Assembly (NCBI GenBank): GCA_004010535.1
Contig: RQYE01000002.1
Coordinates: 1-64,000 of the forward strand
DNA length: 64,000 nucleotides
Direction of reading: 5' to 3'
Origin: Coriobacteriales bacterium OH1046
GTDB taxonomy: Bacteria; Actinomycetota; Coriobacteriia; Coriobacteriales; Atopobiaceae
Shown here piece after piece: positions 17,312 to 25,842 of the stretch; within the stretch, counting starts at the first letter, position 1; each line of letters opens with the position of its first letter. The notes under the pieces were generated by a model. That model was not told where the DNA came from. It did not search any database and was given only the letters and a program-made list of their open reading frames with translations. The position numbers and the translations under genes are program-made.

Positions 17312-18229
17312 ATGATCTACACGCTCACCACCAACCCCGCAATCGATATGAACGTGAACTCCTCCACCATGTCCACCGAGACGGTCAATCGCACGAGCGA
17401 TGCCGTCTACACCCCCAATGGGAAGGGGCTCAACGTCTCTTTCACGCTGCGCCACTATGGGGTTCCCTCGGTTATCCTCGGCTTCTTCGGTGGTTTTTCA
17501 GGCGACTACATCGTGGATGGAGCCGCTAGGATCTGCCCGGTCAGACCCGTCCGCATCGACGGGATCACCCGCATCAACCTCTTCGTCACCACGCCGCAGG
17601 GAGAATACAAGCTTCCCAACGCGGGGGCTCCGGTGGGCCGCGCCAAGCAGGAGGAGATGCTCGAACTCATCCGCAGCCTCGACGATCTCGCGTGCCTCGT
17701 TATCTCGGGTTCGCTGCCGCCCGGTGTGGACCCGTCCTATTACGACGAGCTTATCGCCGTGGTCGCAGAGAAGGGCGCGGAATTCGTGCTCGACATCTCC
17801 CATGGGCATCTTGCGGAGCTTGTGGAGAAAGGCCCCTTGCTCATCAAGCCCAACGACGAGGAGCTTTCCGATGTCTTCGGAATCGAGATCCGCAGCGAGG
17901 GGGATGCCGTCCGCGCGCTCCGCGAAATCGGCGGTCGGGGAGCCCGTAATATCCTTTTCACGCTGGGCGGCGAAGGCGCCTATTTCTACAACGGCGAGCA
18001 TGTCTGGCATGCCAGCGCAGCCAAGGTGGATGTCCTCTCGACAACCTGCTCGGGCGATGCGTCGTTGGCGGGATTCCTCTCGACGTGGCTTTTCGATCGC
18101 TCCGCGGTGGAGAGCGCCCTGGTACGCGCTATGGCAACCGGCGGCAACGTTGCCATGTGCGCGGGTCTGGGCGACTTCGGCCTTGTGGATAAGCTATCGG
18201 AAGATATCCACGTGAGGCTCGTCGGATAG
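17312..18229 (+). CDS. fruK: 1-phosphofructokinase (PfkB family)
   Basis: A 305-residue PfkB/ribokinase-family sugar kinase. It starts with MIYTLTTNPAIDMN, has the N-terminal signature GKGLNVSFTLRHYG and the C-terminal TTCSGDASLAGFLS, in which the catalytic Asp is kept although the usual GAGD reads CSGD. It phosphorylates fructose-1-phosphate to fructose-1,6-bisphosphate. Its place right after the fructose PTS supports this over tagatose-6-phosphate kinase; the other PfkB gene at 19219 belongs to the amino-sugar region. A GAGAGGAG site precedes the ATG. It converges on the aldolase gene 50 bases downstream. Confidence 0.9.
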   Translation: MIYTLTTNPAIDMNVNSSTMSTETVNRTSDAVYTPNGKGLNVSFTLRHYGVPSVILGFFGGFSGDYIVDGAARICPVRPVRIDGITRINLFVTTPQGEYKLPNAGAPVGRAKQEEMLELIRSLDDLACLVISGSLPPGVDPSYYDELIAVVAEKGAEFVLDISHGHLAELVEKGPLLIKPNDEELSDVFGIEIRSEGDAVRALREIGGRGARNILFTLGGEGAYFYNGEHVWHASAAKVDVLSTTCSGDASLAGFLSTWLFDRSAVESALVRAMATGGNVAMCAGLGDFGLVDKLSEDIHVRLVG

Positions 18230-18280
18230 CCTGGGCCTAGCGACCTTGCGGTTGCGCCAGCGGAACGGGTGGATGGGGCG

Positions 18281-19132
18281 CTAGGCTTTGCCGGTGCTGC
18301 CCAGATTGTCCATGTGGCTCTCGACGATGGCTTGGATGGCGGCCATGCCGGCTCCGGCGGGCTTCTTGGGGTCGAAGGCGTCGGGGTTGCCGCCCATGTA
18401 GCCCATGAAGCCGCGCATGAATTCCTGACGCAGCTCGGTGGCGTAGTTGACCTTGCAGATGCCGTTGGCGATCGCCTCGGCTACCTGGTCGTCGGGCACG
18501 CCGGAGGTCCCGTGCAGCACCAAGGGGATGTCGAGACGGCTGCGGATGGCCTTGAGCACGCGTTGCTCTATATGCGGCGTACCTGCGTAGACGCCGTGCG
18601 CGGTTCCCACGCCGATGGCCAGCGAGCTGCAGCCGGTGCGCGCGACGAACTCCTCCGCCTCATCGGGATCGGTGTAGGGGCTCTCGCCTTCCACCGCGGG
18701 GCCGTCATCCTCCTTGCCGCCGACCTTGCCGAGCTCGGCTTCCACCGGGATGCCGAGGGGGCGGGCGACCTTGGTCACGCTCGCCGTGAGCGCGATGTTG
18801 TCCTCGAAGGGGACGTGGGACCCGTCGATCATGACGGAGGTGTAGCCGGCGTGCATGGCTTGGATGCAGCGGTCGAAGCCATCCCCATGGTCGAGGTGGA
18901 TCGCCACGGGAACGCTGGCGCTCTCGGCGGCGACCCGGCATAGGGCGGCGAAATAGTCGAGCGAGGCGTACTTGACGGTGCCCGGCGTGGTCTGCATGAT
19001 GACAGGGGAGCGCTTGGCTTCGGCGGCCGCGACGACGGCCATCGCGAACTCGAGGTTCTCCACATTGAAGGCGCCGACCGCATAGCGGCCCTCCTGCGCA
19101 CGGACCAGCATGTCCTTGGTGGTGACGAGCAT
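18281..19132 (-). CDS. gatY: Class II tagatose/fructose-bisphosphate aldolase
   Basis: A 283-residue Zn-dependent aldolase. The metal and active-site residues are in HLDHGD (about 80-85), the Glu of VEAELGKVGG, GVGTAHGVY and VLHGTSGVPD. Length and motifs fit the GatY/KbaY/AgaY group, which splits tagatose-1,6-bisphosphate into glyceraldehyde-3-phosphate and dihydroxyacetone phosphate; fructose-bisphosphate activity cannot be excluded. A GGAGAACCCT site precedes the ATG. It follows the PfkB kinase by 86 bases on the same strand, and the pair is divergent from an amino-sugar PTS operon, giving the last two steps of GalNAc catabolism. Confidence 0.9.
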   Translation of the reverse strand: MLVTTKDMLVRAQEGRYAVGAFNVENLEFAMAVVAAAEAKRSPVIMQTTPGTVKYASLDYFAALCRVAAESASVPVAIHLDHGDGFDRCIQAMHAGYTSVMIDGSHVPFEDNIALTASVTKVARPLGIPVEAELGKVGGKEDDGPAVEGESPYTDPDEAEEFVARTGCSSLAIGVGTAHGVYAGTPHIEQRVLKAIRSRLDIPLVLHGTSGVPDDQVAEAIANGICKVNYATELRQEFMRGFMGYMGGNPDAFDPKKPAGAGMAAIQAIVESHMDNLGSTGKA

Positions 19133-19218
19133 AGGGTTCTCCTTTCATAAGGCCGGCGCAGGGCCGATCCTTGCCTTCGGATCCACGTTTCGGGCGCGGT
19201 CCACATCGGGGCTGCGCC

Positions 19219-20151
19219 TCAGGCCATCCGCTCGACGACGGTCTGCTCGAGGAGCCTCTCGGCGACCTCCATCTCGAAATGGCCGGTCGAGGCGGACAGG
19301 CAGTTCGCCGAGGCGCATGCCATGGCATAGCGCAGCAGCTCGGGTGCTGCAAGCCCCCTTTTCATGCCGACCGCAAGGGCCCCGACCATGGTGTCTCCGG
19401 CTCCGACCGGATTCACGACCTCGATCTTAGGCGCGGTGCCGCGGAAAACCCCTTCGGCGCATGCCACGAGGGATCCGTCTCCGCCCAAGGAGACGATGAC
19501 CTTCCCGATGCCACGATCGCGCAGCTCGCGGGCGGCGTCGGCAAGCTCTTCGATAGGGCCCGCCTCCTTGCCGAGGATCTGCGCGATCTCGTCGGCGTTC
19601 GGCTTGATGGCAGTCGGGAGCGAGTCGATGGAAGCCATGAGCGCGCTGCCCGACGTGTCGAGGATGCACGGCTTATCATGAGATTTTACCAGCGAGATGA
19701 GGCGGGAGTAGGTATCGGTGGGAAGGCCTTTGGGGATGCTCCCGCTGATGGTCACCACGTCCGCTGCGGGGAGCAGGGACGAGATCTTCTGCTCGAGCTG
19801 CGCGAGCGACTCCAAGCCGACCGTGCGGCCGGGTTCGAGGAACTCGGTCGAACGGCCGCTGGGTTCGAGAACGTTGATGCAGCACCTGGTCTCATTCGCA
19901 ACGGAGACGAAGTCGTGGGGCACGCCGTCGCGGTCGAGGAGCTCGCGGAGCAGCCGACCGTTGTTGCCTCCGGCAAATCCCGTGGCCACGACCTCCTCGC
20001 CGCAGGTCATGATCGAGCGGGACACATTGAGGCCTTTTCCGCCCGCATTGTCGATGCACTCCTCCACGCGCATCACCGTGCCATTCACGAGGGGCGCCGC
20101 GAGGCGGTAGGCTTTGTCGATGGAGGTGTTGAGCGTGATGGTCAAGATCAT
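19219..20151 (-). CDS. lacC: Tagatose-6-phosphate kinase / 1-phosphofructokinase-like (PfkB family)
   Basis: A 310-residue PfkB-family kinase beginning MILTITLNTSIDKAYRL, with the N-terminal signature NAGGKGLNVSRSIM and C-terminal GAGDTMVGALAVGM holding the catalytic Asp. LacC-type kinases phosphorylate tagatose-6-phosphate at C1. The neighbouring aldolase, deacetylase and AgaS isomerase make that reaction the likeliest; 1-phosphofructokinase is the alternative, but FruK at 17312 already covers fructose. First gene of the leftward unit. Its promoter lies in an unusually AT-rich divergent region with four TAATACC-type motifs. Confidence 0.85.
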   Translation of the reverse strand: MILTITLNTSIDKAYRLAAPLVNGTVMRVEECIDNAGGKGLNVSRSIMTCGEEVVATGFAGGNNGRLLRELLDRDGVPHDFVSVANETRCCINVLEPSGRSTEFLEPGRTVGLESLAQLEQKISSLLPAADVVTISGSIPKGLPTDTYSRLISLVKSHDKPCILDTSGSALMASIDSLPTAIKPNADEIAQILGKEAGPIEELADAARELRDRGIGKVIVSLGGDGSLVACAEGVFRGTAPKIEVVNPVGAGDTMVGALAVGMKRGLAAPELLRYAMACASANCLSASTGHFEMEVAERLLEQTVVERMA

Positions 20152-20539
20152 GGCGAGCCCCTCCGGTCCGAGATCGTGCGGTGGCTTTTAAAATTAATAC
20201 CAGTTCTAATACCAATTTCACAGACAGAGGTGCGTTTAGGCACTTTTTTCGCTTAAAACAATAGCATGTTTGACTCATAATACAAATAAAAAAGCAAGTG
20301 GTATTATAAAAATATGACCAATAAATCATATTAATTACTGTGAACGGTATTAAAATACACGTAAACGGTCATATATCGAAAAAATCTTCATATGAACAAA
20401 AGTCGAGCAAATCTCTTGTAGAATTTGTGCAAGCAGAAAAGTGGTTGTAACCAGTAATCGTTTCGGCATCGTTGGCCCTGTGCTTCTCGAACATATCATG
20501 GGCATCAGGATGGTGCCTCCGGAAGAGGGAGTGAGCGAG
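20152..20539. promoter_or_regulatory. AT-rich divergent control region with TAATACC(A) repeats
   Basis: This intergenic region separates the leftward kinase-aldolase unit from the rightward PTS operon. It carries TAATACCA at 20195-20202 and 20207-20214 (12 bases apart), TGGTATTA at 20299-20306 and GGTATTA at 20346-20352, i.e. two copies in each orientation, one pair facing each gene set. They are good candidates for operators of the GntR/HutC regulator at 23907, which controls such sugar operons in other bacteria. That the regulator binds here is inference. Confidence 0.6.
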
Positions 20540-20983
20540 ATGGTGGGATTCGTGCTTACCGGTCATGGCGACTTCGCGCCCGGTCTCGCGAGCTCGGTCG
20601 AGATGATCGCCGGGCCGCAGCCCGATTTCGATACCGTCGCGTTCCACGAGGATGCAGCCGGGGAGTATCCCCGGCTTCTCGCCGCAGCCATCACCGTGGC
20701 TCTGGAGAGGTGCGGATCGGCCGTCGTGTTCTGCGACCTCATGGGGGGCACCCCGTTCAATCAGGCCATGCTCGTCTCCCAAGCCCGTCCCGGCGTCGAG
20801 GTCGTCGTGGGGACGAACCTGCCGATGCTCCTCGAGGCGCTCATGGGCCGGGGCGACATGTCCACGGCAGCCGGCCTTGCCGACGAGGCGGTTTCGGCGG
20901 GCATGACCTCGATCGCGCATGCGCGGCTCGATGTCGATGAGGATGCAGACGACGATGAGCTGTTCGATGCGGATGGCATCTGA
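20540..20983 (+). CDS. agaF: PTS mannose/GalNAc-family EIIA component
   Basis: A 147-residue cytoplasmic IIA protein with the phosphohistidine in VLTGHGDFAPG (His9) and the family segment VVFCDLMGGTPFNQA. It passes phosphate from HPr to IIB. The start at 20540 gives the normal IIA N-terminus; in-frame ATGs at 20498 and 20510 would add an unusual extension. The C-terminus is acidic (DEDADDDE). It overlaps the next gene by one base (TGATG). First gene of the amino-sugar PTS operon. Confidence 0.85.
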   Translation: MVGFVLTGHGDFAPGLASSVEMIAGPQPDFDTVAFHEDAAGEYPRLLAAAITVALERCGSAVVFCDLMGGTPFNQAMLVSQARPGVEVVVGTNLPMLLEALMGRGDMSTAAGLADEAVSAGMTSIAHARLDVDEDADDDELFDADGI

Positions 20984-21261
20984 TGAGCCTCGAGAGCATC
21001 CTGTCGTCCTGTGCGGCTCTGCTCATCCTCCTTACGGCGATGGGTATCGTCTATGCGATCTACAGCGCTGTCAGGGCGGGCAGGCAGAAGGATTACTTTG
21101 CCGCGATCCACAAGGAGCTCAAGGTCGGGCAGCGCGTCGCCTTCGCAGGCGGCCTGTACGGGAAGCTCGTCCGCATCGGCGCGGAAACGTGCGATGTCGA
21201 GGTCAAGTCGGGGATGGTCGTGGAGGTATCCCGCTACGCCATCCAGAAGATCGTCAACTAG
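20983..21261 (+). CDS. YajC-like small membrane protein
   Basis: A 92-residue protein with one N-terminal membrane helix (about 5-30) and a cytoplasmic segment VGQRVAFAGGLYGKLVRIGAE that matches the YajC fold. YajC is normally an accessory of the SecDF translocase. Here the gene is translationally coupled to the PTS IIA gene and precedes IIB. Small YajC-like genes occur inside other mannose-family PTS operons, so a PTS-linked role such as helping assemble the IIC-IID membrane complex is possible but unproven. Confidence 0.8.
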   Translation: MSLESILSSCAALLILLTAMGIVYAIYSAVRAGRQKDYFAAIHKELKVGQRVAFAGGLYGKLVRIGAETCDVEVKSGMVVEVSRYAIQKIVN

Positions 21262-21291
21262 GGTTTTGCAGTGCGGAAGGGGTAACACAAG

Positions 21292-21774
21292 ATGGCCGAA
21301 CCGAACATCCTGCTCACGAGAATCGACAACCGCCTCATCCACGGGCAGATCGCCACGCAGTGGGCGAGCACGCTCGGCGCGAACCTGCTCCTCGTCGCGA
21401 ACGATGAGGTTGCCGGCAACAAGATGCGCCAGAATCTGATGAACATGGCGGCTCCGACAGGCGTGGACACGAGGTACTTCTCCATTCAGAAGACCATCGA
21501 CATCATCCACAAGGCCGCGCCGCGCCAGCACATTTTCATCATCGTCGAGAGCCCTGCCGATGCGTTGCGCCTCGTCAAGGGCGGCGTGCCCATCAAGAAG
21601 CTCAACGTCGGCAACATGCACATGTCCGAGGGCAAGCGCCAGGTGGCCACCACCGTCGCCGTGGACGATGCCGATGTCGCCGCCTTCCACGAGCTCAAGG
21701 ACCTGGGCGTCGAGCTCCAGATCCAGCGCGTCCCGAGCATCGCGCCCGAGGACCCCGAGAAGCTCTTCAGGTAA
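21292..21774 (+). CDS. agaV: PTS mannose/GalNAc-family EIIB component
   Basis: A 160-residue cytoplasmic IIB protein. The phosphohistidine is His17 in RIDNRLIHGQIATQW, and GGVPIKKLNVGNMHMSEGKRQ is the typical second half. It takes phosphate from IIA and hands it to the sugar during transport by IIC-IID. Context (deacetylase, AgaS, tagatose pathway) points to N-acetylgalactosamine or galactosamine; a mannose or glucosamine specificity cannot be excluded by sequence alone. Confidence 0.92.
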   Translation: MAEPNILLTRIDNRLIHGQIATQWASTLGANLLLVANDEVAGNKMRQNLMNMAAPTGVDTRYFSIQKTIDIIHKAAPRQHIFIIVESPADALRLVKGGVPIKKLNVGNMHMSEGKRQVATTVAVDDADVAAFHELKDLGVELQIQRVPSIAPEDPEKLFR

Positions 21775-21912
21775 CACCCCGTGCGCCTGCGCGGCGCAGG
21801 CAAACAACCGATCGGATCGTATGGCACCTCGGGGAGAACAGGTGCTGGCGATAGCTCTGTCCCAGTCAGAAGCACGGCAATCAATGGTTTTTGGAAGAAA
21901 GGAGGAACAAGG

Positions 21913-22716
21913 ATGGAATACTCAGCTCTCCAGGTGATCTTGGTCTTCATCGTCACGTTCATCGCAGCTATCGACCAGTTCAGCTTCCTCGAGTCTCTGT
22001 ATCAGCCGATCGTCACCGGCATGGTGATCGGCCTCATCCTCGGTGACGTGCAGACCGGCCTCATCGTCGGCGGCACGTACCAGCTCATGACCATCGGCAA
22101 CATGCCGATCGGAGGCGCCCAGCCTCCCAACGCGGTCATCGGCGGCATCATGGCCACGGTCATCGCCATCTCGCTCGGTCTCGAGCCGAACATCGCGGTT
22201 GCGACCGCGATCCCGTTCTCCCTGCTCGGCCAGTACGGCGTGACCCTGATCTTCACCCTCATGTCCCCGCTCATGTCGGTGGCCGACAAGTACGCCGCCG
22301 AGGCCAACCCCGAGGGCATCGAGAGGATCAACTACCTCTCCATGACGCTCCTCGGCCTTGTCTTCGGCATCGTCGTCACCCTCTTCTTCATCGGCGGTGC
22401 GACCATGGGGCAGGCCGTCGTCGACGCGATTCCCCTATGGCTCAGCAACGGCCTCTCCGCCGCCGGCGGCATGATGCGCTTCGTCGGCTTCGCCATCCTG
22501 CTCAAGTTCATGATGAATCGCGACATGTGGGGCTTCTACTTCCTGGGCTTCGGCCTCGCGCTGGTCGTTACCAATACCGCCGCCCTCGCCACCCCGGCCC
22601 TGCTGATCCTGGCCCTCATCGGCTTCGGCATCGCGTACTGGGATTACCAGCAGAGGACCCAGCTGGGCGGCTCCGCTCCTGCACGATTCGATGGAGGTGA
22701 GGAAGATGGCATCTAA
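21913..22716 (+). CDS. agaW: PTS mannose/GalNAc-family EIIC component
   Basis: A 267-residue integral membrane protein with about seven to eight helices. The family motif GGTYQLMTIGNMPIGGAQPPNAVIGG lies near residues 55-80. It forms the sugar channel with IID. The start at 21913 follows GGAGGAACAAGG. It overlaps the IID gene's ribosome site region. The tail YQQRTQLGG... is short and cytoplasmic. Confidence 0.92.
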   Translation: MEYSALQVILVFIVTFIAAIDQFSFLESLYQPIVTGMVIGLILGDVQTGLIVGGTYQLMTIGNMPIGGAQPPNAVIGGIMATVIAISLGLEPNIAVATAIPFSLLGQYGVTLIFTLMSPLMSVADKYAAEANPEGIERINYLSMTLLGLVFGIVVTLFFIGGATMGQAVVDAIPLWLSNGLSAAGGMMRFVGFAILLKFMMNRDMWGFYFLGFGLALVVTNTAALATPALLILALIGFGIAYWDYQQRTQLGGSAPARFDGGEEDGI

Positions 22717-23740
22717 CGACCAGACCGAGTACACCAACCTGAGCACCGCCCCCGATCTGGACCAGAAGACGCTCAACAAGATGGCGTGGCGCTCCTGCTT
22801 CCTGCAGGCGTCCTTCAACTACGAGCGTATGCAGGCTGCCGGGTGGCTCTACTCCATCCTCCCGGGCCTCGAGAAGATCCACACCGACAAGGACGACCTC
22901 GCCACCGCGATGACCCACAACATGGAGTTCTTCAACATCCACCCGTTCCTCGTCACCTTCGCCATGGGCCTCGTCCTCTCGATGGAGCAGAAGAAGATAG
23001 ACATCCCCACCATCCGCGCCGTCCGCGTCTCCCTCATGGGCCCCTTGGGCGGCATCGGCGACGCCCTGTTCTGGATGACGCTCGTTCCCATCTCGGCGGG
23101 CATCTGCTCCAACATGGCCATCGGCGGCAGCATCTTCGGCCCCATCCTGTTCCTCATCATCTTCAATGCCGTCCAGTTCGCCCTGCGCTTCGGCCTCATG
23201 AACTGGTCCTACAAGATGGGCATGGACGCGCTCGACTCCCTCATGGCGAGCATGAAGGCCTTCACCCGCGCCGCCTCGATCCTGGGCGTCTTCGTGGTGG
23301 GCTGCCTCACCGTCGCCATGGGTCCCACCCAGATCAACGCCGTGATCCCCAACGGCACCACCGAATCCTACGTGGCCCACACGGTGACCCTTCCCACCGA
23401 GGAGGTCGACGGCATGCTCGACATGGTCTACGCCGATCCCTCCGCCGCCGAGCCCACCGCCCTCGTGAGCGCCGATGGCATCAGCGCCGGCGTGAACGAT
23501 CTGGGCAACGGCTACGCCGAGGTCACCTATATGGAGAAGGTCACCTCCCCGGTCAACATCAGCATCGCCAACATCCTCGACAGCATCTGCCCCAAGCTCG
23601 TCCCGCTCTCGATCGTCATGCTCCTGTACTACCTGTTCTCCAAGAAGAATTTCACGCCCATGAAGGGCATCGTCCTGGTGCTCATCATCGGCATCCTCGG
23701 AGCCGGCCCCTTCGGTCTGTGGCCGAGCATCTGGGGCTGA
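22706..23740 (+). CDS. agaE: PTS mannose/GalNAc-family EIID component
   Basis: A 344-residue membrane partner of IIC. The N-terminal signature LNKMAWRSCFLQASFNYERMQAAGW and the glycine-rich MGPLGGIGDALFW loop are typical. It is longer than common IID proteins because of an extra polar segment of about 60 residues (about 215-275, including EEVDGMLDMVYADPSAAEP), probably an extracytoplasmic loop. The start 22706 follows GGAGGTGAGG and overlaps the end of the IIC gene by 11 bases. A perfect 12-bp hairpin (23757-23784) follows the gene. Confidence 0.9.
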   Translation: MASNDQTEYTNLSTAPDLDQKTLNKMAWRSCFLQASFNYERMQAAGWLYSILPGLEKIHTDKDDLATAMTHNMEFFNIHPFLVTFAMGLVLSMEQKKIDIPTIRAVRVSLMGPLGGIGDALFWMTLVPISAGICSNMAIGGSIFGPILFLIIFNAVQFALRFGLMNWSYKMGMDALDSLMASMKAFTRAASILGVFVVGCLTVAMGPTQINAVIPNGTTESYVAHTVTLPTEEVDGMLDMVYADPSAAEPTALVSADGISAGVNDLGNGYAEVTYMEKVTSPVNISIANILDSICPKLVPLSIVMLLYYLFSKKNFTPMKGIVLVLIIGILGAGPFGLWPSIWG

Positions 23741-23756
23741 GCACCCCCCTCCCCAT

Positions 23757-23784
23757 CCGGAAGGCAGGTCCGCCTGCCTTCCGG
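23757..23784 (+). terminator. Hairpin after the PTS genes
   Basis: CCGGAAGGCAGG (23757-23768) pairs perfectly with CCTGCCTTCCGG (23773-23784). There is no T-run, so it may act as an mRNA stabiliser or partial terminator between the PTS genes and the downstream regulator. Confidence 0.5.
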
Positions 23785-23906
23785 ATGATTCCTGCCCGCC
23801 GAAGAGGCTATGCTATATTCTTGGCAGGCCGATCCGGAACGTATGGACGTGTGGATGGCGCGGGTGCGGGTTACGCGTCCGCGCCATTTGAGTCGAGGAT
23901 GAGATC

Positions 23907-24635
23907 ATGCCGAGAGTTTCCAAAAAGCAACCGCTGTATGATCAGCTATTCGATCTGATCCACGACAAGATCGACAACGAGCTGAATCCCGGCGACCCGC
24001 TGCCCTCCGAGCGCACGCTCTGCGAGCGGTACGGCCTCTCGCGCACGACGGTACGCCTTGCCATGGCGGAACTCGAGGCCCGGGGCCTTATCGTGCGACG
24101 GCATGGAAGGGGCACGTTCGTCGCGGATACCGTCCAAGAGCCGTCGAATCTCATGGATGCCTACAGCTTCACCGAGCAGATGAGATCCTTGGGGAGGAAT
24201 CCGAGGACCGAGATCCTCGAGTTCGAGTACTGCGAGGCTCCAAGGTATATCGCCGAGCAGCTCGACATCGGGCTCGGAGGGCAGACGGTGAGGATGAGCC
24301 GGCTGCGCATCGCCGACGGGATCCCCATGATGGTCGAGCGCACCTACCTGCCGGCGCGCGAGTTCAGGGGGCTCAGCCGCAGCGACGTCGAGACCAAGCC
24401 CCTCTACGACATCATCGAGAAGGACTACGGGCAGGTCGTCCGCGTCGCAGATGAGGAATTCTGCGCAAGCGTGGCGCGGGCGAACGAGGCGTCGATCCTC
24501 GACATCGCCGAGGGGGCCCCCGTGCTGAGGCTCTACCGCACGACCCGCAACATACACGGCACCGTCATCGAGTACACGCGCAGCGTCGCACGTGCCGATC
24601 AGTTCCGTTACAAGATATCCCACCAGAGGGGCTGA
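23907..24635 (+). CDS. GntR-family (HutC/UTRA type) transcriptional regulator
   Basis: A 242-residue DNA-binding regulator. The N-terminal winged helix (about 8-72) has LPSERTLCERYGLSRTTVRLAMAELEARGLIVRRHGRGTFV, the GntR hallmark; the C-terminal ~160 residues form a UTRA effector domain that binds sugar phosphates. In Firmicutes and related bacteria such regulators (NagR, AgaR2) control amino-sugar genes. It sits between the PTS genes and AgaS, so it likely controls this region, responding to GalN-6-P or GlcN-6-P. The motifs at 20195-20352 are the proposed targets. Confidence 0.9.
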   Translation: MPRVSKKQPLYDQLFDLIHDKIDNELNPGDPLPSERTLCERYGLSRTTVRLAMAELEARGLIVRRHGRGTFVADTVQEPSNLMDAYSFTEQMRSLGRNPRTEILEFEYCEAPRYIAEQLDIGLGGQTVRMSRLRIADGIPMMVERTYLPAREFRGLSRSDVETKPLYDIIEKDYGQVVRVADEEFCASVARANEASILDIAEGAPVLRLYRTTRNIHGTVIEYTRSVARADQFRYKISHQRG

Positions 24636-24662
24636 GTCCCCTCGCGAAAGGAGCGTGCAAGC

Positions 24663-25832
24663 ATGTTCGAGAAAGACGAGGAGGCTCTGAGGCTCCTCGG
24701 TGCCCCTATCACCACGGCTGAGATCAAGCAGCAGCCCGATCTCTGGGAGGATGCCTTCGGCATCTACCAGGACAACGCATCCTCGATCGAGGACTTCCTA
24801 ACCCGCGCCCGCGCGCTCGGCGGCACGCGCCGCACACGCGTCATCTTCTGCGGTGCCGGCACATCCGCCTATGTGAGCGATACCGTCGTCCCCTATCTGC
24901 GCCGCGCCGGCGACAACGACGCTTTCGCGTTCGCAGCCGTCGCCACGACCGATATCGTGAGCGCCCCGCTCGACTACGTGAACCCCGACGACCCCACCGT
25001 CATGGTCTCCTTCGCCCGCAGCGGCAACAGCCCCGAGAGCGTGGCGGCCGTCGATGTGGTGGGGAAGGTGGTTAAAAACGTCCTCTTCCTCAACATCACC
25101 TGCGCCCCCGAGGGACGCCTCGCCCAAGAGAGCGCGGGCAACGAGCATGCGCTCACACTCCTCATCCCAGGGGCGAACGACAAGGGCTTCGCCATGACCG
25201 GCAGCTATAGCTGCATGACGCTGCTCGCCACGCTGATCTTCGACACGGGCTCCTCGGCCGACAAACGCGCATGGGTCGAGACGGCCGCCGCCATGGGCAG
25301 GGAGGTCATCGGGCGCGAGGGGGAGATCCTCGACCTTGTCGGCCTCGACTTCGATCGCGTCACCTACCTCGGCTCCGCAGGGCTCTCCGGCCTCGCCCGC
25401 GAATCGCAGCTCAAGATCCTCGAGCTGTGCGCCGGGAAGATCGCGACCTCCTTCGATTCCTCCATGGGCTACCGCCATGGGCCCAAGTCGTTCGTCAACG
25501 ACAGGACGCTGGTCTTCGATCTCGTGAGCAACGATCCCTACACGCGCCAGTACGATCTCGACATCCTGCACGAGATCGCCGGCGATCAGGTCGCGTGCGC
25601 CGTGGTTGCCGTGCAGCAGAAGACGGGTGCCGATTTTGCGGGGAGGAGCTTCTCCTTCGAGGGTTATCCCATCCTCCCCGCAGCCTATCTCGCGCTTCCC
25701 TTCGCGATGTTCGCCCAGACCCTCGCCCTGAACGCGTCGGTCAAGGTGGGCAACACCCCCGATACGCCTTCCGCCAACGGCACCGTCAACCGCGTGGTCA
25801 AGGGCGTCACCATCCATCCGATCGAGGTTTGA
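24663..25832 (+). CDS. agaS: SIS-domain galactosamine-6-phosphate isomerase/deaminase (AgaS-type)
   Basis: A 389-residue sugar isomerase with two SIS domains: GAGTSAYVSDTV (about 61-72) and SFARSGNSPES (about 118-128) in the first, YLGSAGLSGLARE and the catalytic-type MGYRHGPKSFV in the second. AgaS converts galactosamine-6-phosphate to tagatose-6-phosphate plus ammonia. Related SIS proteins act on glucosamine-6-phosphate, but the adjacent tagatose kinase and aldolase favour AgaS. AAAGGAG precedes the ATG, and the deacetylase gene follows 10 bases on. Confidence 0.88.
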   Translation: MFEKDEEALRLLGAPITTAEIKQQPDLWEDAFGIYQDNASSIEDFLTRARALGGTRRTRVIFCGAGTSAYVSDTVVPYLRRAGDNDAFAFAAVATTDIVSAPLDYVNPDDPTVMVSFARSGNSPESVAAVDVVGKVVKNVLFLNITCAPEGRLAQESAGNEHALTLLIPGANDKGFAMTGSYSCMTLLATLIFDTGSSADKRAWVETAAAMGREVIGREGEILDLVGLDFDRVTYLGSAGLSGLARESQLKILELCAGKIATSFDSSMGYRHGPKSFVNDRTLVFDLVSNDPYTRQYDLDILHEIAGDQVACAVVAVQQKTGADFAGRSFSFEGYPILPAAYLALPFAMFAQTLALNASVKVGNTPDTPSANGTVNRVVKGVTIHPIEV

Positions 25833-25842
25833 GGAGCCGGCC

